Below, one piece after another: positions 58,432-64,000 of a stretch of 64,000 nucleotides of DNA. Numbering within the stretch: position 1 is the stretch's first letter; every line of letters starts with the position of its first letter. Origin of the DNA: Williamsia deligens (GTDB taxonomy: Bacteria; Actinomycetota; Actinomycetes; Mycobacteriales; Mycobacteriaceae); the NCBI RefSeq assembly GCF_024171765.1, contig NZ_JAMTCI010000001.1, positions 1,713,137-1,777,136 of the forward strand, in the 5' to 3' direction. The notes beneath the pieces were generated by a model. That model ran no database searches. It saw only the letters and a program-made list of their open reading frames with translations, and was not told the origin of the DNA. A program made the position numbers and the translations under genes.

Positions 58432-60053
58432 CCGCGGGGGTCGTGCGCCCCAGCCGCACGCCGACGGACATCCCGTCGTGGACACGTGCCCTCCCGTTCC
58501 TGGTCGCTGTCGTCGCGACCGTCGCCCTGGTGGTGGCGAGTCCGACCCTGGGCGACCTGCAGGCCGCGATCGCCCGGGAGGAGGCCGCCCGGTCCGGCGT
58601 GGGCCTCGGCTACTGGTTCGGGTGGTACGGGGGGGTCAGCCCCGGTAGCTACTCGCTCATCGTCCCCGCACTCTCGGCGCTCACGGGGTCGCTCGTGCTC
58701 CTGGCCATCGCGACCCTGGTGATCGCCGCACTGGCCCATCCGCTCGCCCATCTGCGCCCCGGCGCCACGTCCGGTCCTCTGGCCGCCCGTCCGACCCTCA
58801 CGACGTGGGCGATCGTGGTGGCGGCGGTGCTCAACATGATGTCCGGTCGGGTCGCGTTCGCCGTGGGCGCGGCGATCGCGCTCATCGCCGTGCTCGCCGC
58901 CGGTCACGGCCGGAGCGGGGTCGCGGCCGCGGTGCTCGTGGTCTCGGGGCTCGCGAGCCCCCTGGCGCCGGCGTTCGTCGGTCTCGCCGCCGTCCCGTTC
59001 CTCCTCGGCCCCGCACGCCGCTCCCGGGACCTGTGGACCCTGCTGGGCGGGGCAGCACTCGGCGTGCTGATCCCGTTCGCCCTGTTCGGCGCACCCGGTG
59101 CGCAGGGCTTCCCGTGGACGACCCTGTTCTGGGTGGTGCTCATCGGGATCGGCGCCGGCGTCGCGCTCACGTCCGCCCCACAGCGCTGGATCTCGCCCGT
59201 CGCCGTCGCGGTCGCGATCGTCGTGTTCGCCGTCCCGAACGGGGTCGGGTCGAACCTCAGTCGGTTCTTCTGTCTCGTCCTGCCGTGTCTGGTGCTGTTC
59301 TTCTCTCGGCGATCGCTGGTCATCGTCCTCGTCGCGATCACGCCGGCGGTGGCCTACGCGGGGTTCGTCGCCGTCGCCGACCAGGTCGCCGTGGCCGACT
59401 CCGGCAACTCCGAGAGCGACTACGCCCCACTGCGACTCGCGTTGCTGAGCGGCCCCGGGCTCATCAACCACCGCGTTGAGCTGATCGACGCGGGCACGCA
59501 CGCCGGCTCGCACGAGCTGGGGTCGCTGGTGAAGCTCGCCCGCGGGTGGGAGAACCAGAGCGACGCCCGCTTCAACCCCATCTTCTACGACGAGGGTGCT
59601 CTCACCCCGCTGTCGTATCGACGCTGGCTCACCGAGAACGCCGTCTCCTGGGTCGCGCTGTCGGGTAAGCCCCTCCGCCAGGGCATGAAGGAGGCCGCGC
59701 TGGTGCGCTCCGGGCTGCCGTATCTGACCCGGGCGTGGGCCGGTGGCGGATGGACGCTGTACCGCGTCGCGAACGCGACGGCCGTGGTCCCCGAGCCGTT
59801 GCGGCTGGTCACCGAGACGCCGTCGGAGGTCGTCGTCGACGTCCCGGACACGGGCAGCCATCCGATCCAGATCCGGCCGAACCGATACCTCGTGGCGCGC
59901 AGCCTGGACGACCCCACCCGGACGGCGTGTCTGTCGTCCACCGCGGACGGGTGGGTGTCACTGCGGGCGCCGGTTCCCGGTCGGTACACGCTGCAGGGTG
60001 CGCTCTCGGTACGCGGCGTCCTCGCCGAGTTGTCGCCGACCTGCGGGTCCTGA
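58428..60053 (+). CDS. polytopic membrane protein of unknown function, GT-C-like topology
   Basis: 541 residues. About ten hydrophobic segments (about 15-330) follow a long first loop containing YWFGWYGGVSPGSYSLIVP, then a soluble C-terminal domain (about 340-541) with WLTENAVSWVALSG and GWTLYRV. The N-terminal multi-pass plus C-terminal soluble layout resembles GT-C glycosyltransferases, but I see no clear acidic pair in the first loop. GTG 58428 overlaps the PAP2 stop by 4 nt, so the pair works as a unit. Convergent with the MBL gene, 20 nt apart. Confidence 0.75.
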   Translation: MTAGVVRPSRTPTDIPSWTRALPFLVAVVATVALVVASPTLGDLQAAIAREEAARSGVGLGYWFGWYGGVSPGSYSLIVPALSALTGSLVLLAIATLVIAALAHPLAHLRPGATSGPLAARPTLTTWAIVVAAVLNMMSGRVAFAVGAAIALIAVLAAGHGRSGVAAAVLVVSGLASPLAPAFVGLAAVPFLLGPARRSRDLWTLLGGAALGVLIPFALFGAPGAQGFPWTTLFWVVLIGIGAGVALTSAPQRWISPVAVAVAIVVFAVPNGVGSNLSRFFCLVLPCLVLFFSRRSLVIVLVAITPAVAYAGFVAVADQVAVADSGNSESDYAPLRLALLSGPGLINHRVELIDAGTHAGSHELGSLVKLARGWENQSDARFNPIFYDEGALTPLSYRRWLTENAVSWVALSGKPLRQGMKEAALVRSGLPYLTRAWAGGGWTLYRVANATAVVPEPLRLVTETPSEVVVDVPDTGSHPIQIRPNRYLVARSLDDPTRTACLSSTADGWVSLRAPVPGRYTLQGALSVRGVLAELSPTCGS

Positions 60054-60058
60054 CCCGC
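60043..60058. terminator. short hairpin across the stop codon of the membrane-protein gene
   Basis: GCGGGT, loop CCTG, ACCCGC; 6 bp only. It lies between convergent ends and is a weak terminator candidate. Confidence 0.3.
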
Positions 60059-60073
60059 CTGCGCACGGAACTC

Positions 60074-60829
60074 TCAGCGGGCGAGCGCCTGCGCGACCGC
60101 GTCGGCGACAGGGCCGTGGAACGCGGGTCCATGGCCGGGGAAGACCACGTCCGCGTCCACCGCTGCCAGCGCCTGCACCGAGGCGCGGTTGGTGGTGATG
60201 TCGTGGTGGAACGCCTTGTGCAGGCACTGCGGTCCGTGGACGGCGCTGGTGCCGTGACCGGTGATCAGGGCGTCGCCGGACACCAGCACCCGACCACCCG
60301 CCACCAGATACGCGCTGTGGCCGCTGGTGTGGCCGGGGCAGGCGATCGGTCGTGGCCGACCGGGGAGGTCGAGCTCGTCTGCCGTCGGGAACGGTTGCGC
60401 GGCATCGATACCGGACTTGTCGAGGACGCCCTCGCGGGACACCTCGACGAGCCACCGCAGGACGCTCGGGCGATAGGCCAGCGGGAGGAGGTCGGCGGGA
60501 CCGGCCTGCTCGAGGTACTCCCGGCGGACGTGGTGGACCTCCACGGGGTCGGCGTACACGGGGAAGCCGTGACGCTCGGCGAGGATGCGGAGTCCGCCGA
60601 TGTGGTCGACGTGGGCGTGGGTGACCAGGGCCCCGCGGATGTCGGCGGGCGACGCACCGATCTGCGCCAGTGAGTTCTCGACGGCGTCCGTCTGCTTCGG
60701 GTATCCGCCGTCGATGAGCGTGACACCCGAGTCGTCCTGCAGGACGACCCAGTTGACGTGCGAGGTCTGGAACAGGTGGGCGTACCCGCCCTGTCCGTCG
60801 TCGACCGTGTCGAGGGACAACTGTGTCAT
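60074..60829 (-). CDS. MBL-fold metallo-hydrolase
   Basis: 251 residues. Metal motif H71-A-H73-V-D75-H76, then CPGHTSGH, SGDAL and FPGHGP supply the remaining ligands of a dinuclear Zn site, as in glyoxalase-II-like hydrolases. ATG 60829 overlaps the aftA stop (ATGA), so it is translated from the same mRNA as dprE1-dprE2-aftA. Thioester, lactone or phosphodiester cleavage is possible. No counterpart is adjacent to aftA in M. tuberculosis, where embC follows. Confidence 0.88.
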   Translation of the reverse strand: MTQLSLDTVDDGQGGYAHLFQTSHVNWVVLQDDSGVTLIDGGYPKQTDAVENSLAQIGASPADIRGALVTHAHVDHIGGLRILAERHGFPVYADPVEVHHVRREYLEQAGPADLLPLAYRPSVLRWLVEVSREGVLDKSGIDAAQPFPTADELDLPGRPRPIACPGHTSGHSAYLVAGGRVLVSGDALITGHGTSAVHGPQCLHKAFHHDITTNRASVQALAAVDADVVFPGHGPAFHGPVADAVAQALAR

Positions 60830-62766
60830 CGTCGCACCACCAGGACGAACGGGCCGACCTCGGTCACGGTGAACCGGGGGTCGGCGAAAGCGGCGGCCGC
60901 GAACGTGACGGTGTAGCGCTTCACGTTCGGGTCGTTGGGATAGACGTCCGCCGCGAGCCGCAGGGCGTACCCGTCGGCGCTGTAGCGGAAGAGGAACACC
61001 GACGGCGGCTGCCACGGTGAGGCGTCGAGGGCGGCGATCATCGCCTGCGGGGTGGTGATCGTCGACCAGCGTTCGATGGTGGCGGCGCGTTTGTCGAACT
61101 CCGCCAACGGGTTCGCGTAGTGCGACGTGAGTCCCTGGAACCCCCAGTACGGGTAGATCGACAGGAACCCGTAGTCGGCGGTCAGCACGACGGTGTCGTC
61201 GCGGGCCCGACCGGTCTGCTGCCGGATGAGGTCGTCGACCCGCGGGAAGTACGACTCCGCGCCCGGCGGTCGCTTGTCGGCGCGGACGCCGTCGCCGTCG
61301 GTGTCGGTGTAGGCCGTGGTGATCTCGCCGGACAGATGCGACGGGATGCCCTGCGACAGGCCGATCGCCCCGATCAACGCGACCACGACGACGCCGGTCC
61401 GCACGTCGCCGAAACGACCGACGGCGAGCCGCGCGAGTTCCACGACACCGAACACGCCGGCGGCACCGAGAACGACGGCGAGCACCGGCTCGAGCCGGAA
61501 GGCCAGCAGCGTCGTGCCGATCGCGGTGACGGCCATCGACAGCAGACAGAACAGGTAGAGGGCGACGGTGGTCACGCCCAGCGCGAGGGCGACCGTGCGC
61601 GTCGAGAGGCGCATCAGGATCCACACCAGTCCGATCGCGCACAGCAGACCGATCAGGTTCAGCTGCAGCATCGGGACCGGCAGGGTGGCCCCGCCGCTGG
61701 GGAGGTAGTGCTCGGCGGTGCCGCCGCTCGCGGGTTCGGACCGCACCCGGGCCGCCAGGTACGGCGCCCACACGAGGAGCGCGACCAGGCCGGAGAGCAC
61801 ACCCATCCCGATCAGCCGCGTCGCGATGACCAGCGCGATCCGGAGGCGGCGCCGTCGGATCTCCTGGGTCGGCACGGCGGTGTTGGTCGCGGACCGCACC
61901 CCGTCGACGATCAGCCAGAGCGCCATGAGGACGGCCGACAAGGCGAACAGCCCGGTGAAGAGGGTGTAGAACGTCGCGCTGACGCCGAGGAAGAGACCCC
62001 CGGCGACCAGGGCCGGGACGCTGCCGGAGCGCAGGCCGTGCAGGATCGTGACCAGCATCGGCGCGCCGACCATGATCAGGACCGCCGCGTACGGCTCGGG
62101 GCCCGCGTAGTAGATGGTGAGCGCGGCCGTGGCGAGGGTGACGGCGATGGCGCGGTCGGTGCGGATCATCCGCGACCACAGCGCGAGCGCGATGGTCGCC
62201 GCGACCGCGAGGGTGATGATCGACCAGGGCTTGAAGGCCGCCCACGCCGGTTCGGAGACCGCGTTCGCGTACCGCCCGCCGAGCCAGAACCATCCGGCCG
62301 GGTAGTACGGCGCGAGGCCGCGATAGGTCATGTCGGCGAGGCCGTGCGTGTCGGTCAGACGCGTCAGGTACTCGGTGCGGAACTGCTGGTCCACCGAGAT
62401 GCCGAACAGGTAGAGCCGGGTGGCGCCGAGCGGCATCGCGAGCGTGACCGTCGTGAACCCCGAGATGCCCACCCACCCGAGCAGGTGCACCAGCAGCGGC
62501 GACCGCGACATCCGGTACAGCACAGCGGCGATCACCAGGATCGCGATGGCGACGGCCTGCCCGGCCGTCGTCAGGGCGCCGGTGACGTTGGAGGAGTTGA
62601 ACGCCGGCCACTCGACCCGACCGATGACGAACAGTCCGACGGAGGCGACCACCGCCGCGGTGACCACGGCGCCGATCAGGAGCCCGACGGCGCGCAGATG
62701 AACGGTCCGCGGGCGCGCCGGCCCGCCGGGGACGGCGATCGGGCGACGGGTGTCCGCGACGGTCAT
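60826..62766 (-). CDS. aftA: arabinofuranosyltransferase AftA
   Basis: 646 residues, matching the family. A GT-C enzyme that adds the first Araf residues to the galactan from decaprenylphosphoryl-arabinose. The first periplasmic loop has GISVDQQFRTEYLTR and later MTYRGLAPYYPAGWFWLGGR, the strongly conserved AftA segment. About eleven membrane segments precede the C-terminal domain from about 475 (TDTDGDGVRADKRPPG). ATG 62766 lies 8 nt after dprE2. Orthologue of Rv3792, the step that primes Emb action. Confidence 0.95.
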   Translation of the reverse strand: MTVADTRRPIAVPGGPARPRTVHLRAVGLLIGAVVTAAVVASVGLFVIGRVEWPAFNSSNVTGALTTAGQAVAIAILVIAAVLYRMSRSPLLVHLLGWVGISGFTTVTLAMPLGATRLYLFGISVDQQFRTEYLTRLTDTHGLADMTYRGLAPYYPAGWFWLGGRYANAVSEPAWAAFKPWSIITLAVAATIALALWSRMIRTDRAIAVTLATAALTIYYAGPEPYAAVLIMVGAPMLVTILHGLRSGSVPALVAGGLFLGVSATFYTLFTGLFALSAVLMALWLIVDGVRSATNTAVPTQEIRRRRLRIALVIATRLIGMGVLSGLVALLVWAPYLAARVRSEPASGGTAEHYLPSGGATLPVPMLQLNLIGLLCAIGLVWILMRLSTRTVALALGVTTVALYLFCLLSMAVTAIGTTLLAFRLEPVLAVVLGAAGVFGVVELARLAVGRFGDVRTGVVVVALIGAIGLSQGIPSHLSGEITTAYTDTDGDGVRADKRPPGAESYFPRVDDLIRQQTGRARDDTVVLTADYGFLSIYPYWGFQGLTSHYANPLAEFDKRAATIERWSTITTPQAMIAALDASPWQPPSVFLFRYSADGYALRLAADVYPNDPNVKRYTVTFAAAAFADPRFTVTEVGPFVLVVRR

Positions 62767-62774
62767 CGCGCGGA

Positions 62775-63536
62775 TCAGATGGGGAGGCGGCGGAAGACCG
62801 GGCGCGGGATGTGCCGCAGCACCATCATGATGAACCGGAACGGCGGCGGGGCCCAGACGATCTCCTTGCCCGCGTCTGCGGCACGGACGGCGAGCTGGGC
62901 GACGTCCTCCTTGTTCACCGTGAGTGGCGCCTCCTCGACGTGCGCCGACAGTCGCGTGCGGACCTGGCCGGGCCGGATCACCAGGACGCGGACACCGAAC
63001 TCGCGCAACGCCTCACCGAGGCCGAGGAAGAACCCGTCGAGTCCGGCCTTGGTGGAGCCGTAGACGAAGTTCGACCGGCGGACACGCTCACCCGCGACGG
63101 AGCTCATGGCGATGATCTGACCGTGGCGCTGCTCGCGCATCTTCTCCCCGACGAGCACGCCGACGGACACCGCTGCGGTGTAGTTGATCTGCGCGGTGAA
63201 GACGGCCTTGCGCTGGTCCTGCCACAGCTCCTCGTCGACACCCTGGACGCCGAACGCCACGATCGCGACGTCGATGTCGCGCTCGGAGAACGCGTCGTCG
63301 ATCACGGCGGCGTGGGTCTCGGGCGCCAACGCGTCGAAGTCGATGCGGCGCACGGACGCGGCGCCGGCTGCCTTCATGGTCTCGATGGCGGCGTCGCCGG
63401 CCGGGTCACCGGGGACCGTGGCGAGCACGACGTGCATCGGTCCCTTCGAGAGGTACTCGGCGCAGATGGCCAGGCCGATCTCCGACGAGCCGCCGAGGAG
63501 CAGCAGCGATTGCGGGACGCCGACGGCGTTGATCAT
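62775..63536 (-). CDS. dprE2: decaprenylphosphoryl-2-keto-D-erythro-pentose reductase DprE2
   Basis: 253 residues, short-chain dehydrogenase. Cofactor loop [14 protein letters not shown]-equivalent region and catalytic Y159-x3-K163 (YGSTK). It reduces the DprE1 product with NADH to give decaprenylphosphoryl-D-arabinose, the donor for AftA, AftB and all Emb proteins in this window. ATG 63536 is the first start that keeps the N-terminal Rossmann strand; GGAAGAGAG precedes it. The frame is open further to 63806 as a shadow of dprE1. Orthologue of Rv3791. Confidence 0.95.
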   Translation of the reverse strand: MINAVGVPQSLLLLGGSSEIGLAICAEYLSKGPMHVVLATVPGDPAGDAAIETMKAAGAASVRRIDFDALAPETHAAVIDDAFSERDIDVAIVAFGVQGVDEELWQDQRKAVFTAQINYTAAVSVGVLVGEKMREQRHGQIIAMSSVAGERVRRSNFVYGSTKAGLDGFFLGLGEALREFGVRVLVIRPGQVRTRLSAHVEEAPLTVNKEDVAQLAVRAADAGKEIVWAPPPFRFIMMVLRHIPRPVFRRLPI

Positions 63537-63568
63537 GGAGCTCTCTTCCGTGGGGGTTCTGGTGCGCG

Positions 63569-64000
63569 TCAGGCGAGTTCGAGGCGGCGGGCCATGTCGG
63601 ACATGAAGACGCCGTTCGGGTCGATGCGGCGGCGCACGGCGATCCACTCGTCGATGCGGGGGTACATGGAATGGAACGACTCGGCGCTGGTGCGGGAGTC
63701 CTTCGCGGTGTAGAGCCGCCCGCCCATCGCCATCACGCGGCGGTCGAGGTCGTCGAGAAACGCTGCGAGACCGGCCTTCACGGGGAAGTCGAGGCAGACG
63801 TTCCATCCCTTGAACGGGAACGACAGCGGCGCCTGGTTGCCCTCGCCGAACAGCTTGATCACGTTGAGGAAGCTGACGTGGCCGGAGGCCTGCACGAACT
63901 CGATGGTGCGGGTGAACTCGGCCTCGTTCCCGGTGGGCACGATGAACTGGTACTGGCAGAAGCCACCGCCGCGTCCGTAGGCGTTGTTCCAGTCCCCGAA
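63569..64000 (-). CDS. dprE1: decaprenylphosphoryl-beta-D-ribose 2'-epimerase DprE1, C-terminal 143 residues (cut by window edge)
   Basis: C-terminal part of the FAD-dependent oxidase that makes the 2-keto intermediate from decaprenylphosphoryl-ribose. [31 protein letters not shown] and SDMARRLEL match the family. The cysteine lies 74 residues from the C-terminus, exactly the distance of Cys387 in the 461-residue M. tuberculosis enzyme. The Lys two-turns after FLNVIK corresponds to a conserved active-site lysine region. The stop is 32 nt before dprE2. The N-terminal FAD domain is outside the window. Confidence 0.93.
   Translation of the reverse strand, partial: FGDWNNAYGRGGGFCQYQFIVPTGNEAEFTRTIEFVQASGHVSFLNVIKLFGEGNQAPLSFPFKGWNVCLDFPVKAGLAAFLDDLDRRVMAMGGRLYTAKDSRTSAESFHSMYPRIDEWIAVRRRIDPNGVFMSDMARRLELA

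Overview
The window is a very GC-rich actinobacterial chromosome segment carrying almost the whole mycolic acid / arabinogalactan cell-wall locus of a mycolate-containing member of the Mycobacteriales. Synteny with the Mycobacterium tuberculosis region Rv3818 to Rv3790 is obvious: namH, PlsC-like acyltransferases and a HAD phosphatase, PGRP amidase, glf-glfT2-PAP2-ubiA-aftB, mycolyltransferases, a Rv3802-type lipase, fadD32-pks13-accD4, three emb genes, aftA, dprE2 and dprE1. LGFP-repeat mycolyltransferases, a SpoIID/LytB protein and NamH (N-glycolylated muramic acid) point away from Corynebacterium and Mycobacterium and towards the Gordonia/Williamsia/Rhodococcus/Nocardia side. The genus cannot be fixed from this window alone.

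Layout. 1-5.0 kb: truncated namH (-), two paralogous PlsC-like acyltransferases flanking a GGDEF protein, a HAD phosphatase and a small secreted protein. 5.0-10.2 kb: CitE-like lyase, SpoIID/LytB-LGFP protein and a PGRP amidase with LGFP-like repeats. 10.2-16.8 kb: a tightly overlapping operon glf-glfT2-DPPR phosphatase-ubiA-aftB, which makes the galactan and the decaprenyl-phospho-arabinose precursor and adds terminal arabinose. 17.1-22.8 kb: two antigen-85-type mycolyltransferases (one with LGFP repeats), a DUF732 lipoprotein, a Rv3802/Culp6-like lipase and an F420-type LLM oxidoreductase. 23.1-32.0 kb: fadD32-pks13-accD4, which activates, condenses and carboxylates the two mycolate chains. 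A 14-bp bidirectional terminator closes this block.

32.0-42.7 kb is the accessory part: an LGFP secreted protein, a DHA2-type exporter, an extended SDR fused to a degenerate alpha/beta-hydrolase-like domain, a DUF2505 protein, an alpha-oxoamine synthase, an acyl-CoA-dehydrogenase-like protein, a double-domain GT2 and a second GT2. M. tuberculosis has only an IS element, fadE35 and Rv3796 in this interval, so this is the best candidate for an undescribed lipid or glycolipid pathway. 42.7-46.4 kb: a (-) gene set of an unknown membrane protein, a CtaG-like protein and an ABC exporter.

46.5-56.8 kb: embC-embA-embB in tandem (-). 56.8-60.1 kb: an opposite-strand island (aroQ, AUR1-like PAP2 protein, polytopic membrane protein) that separates emb from the aftA block. 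60.1-64.0 kb: dprE1 (truncated by the edge), dprE2, aftA and an MBL hydrolase, overlapping or nearly so (-). The DprE1 fragment keeps the cysteine targeted by benzothiazinones. Several genes have a TANNNT -10 hexamer 6-8 nt before the start codon, suggesting leaderless transcription. No rRNA, tRNA, CRISPR or insertion sequence was seen.
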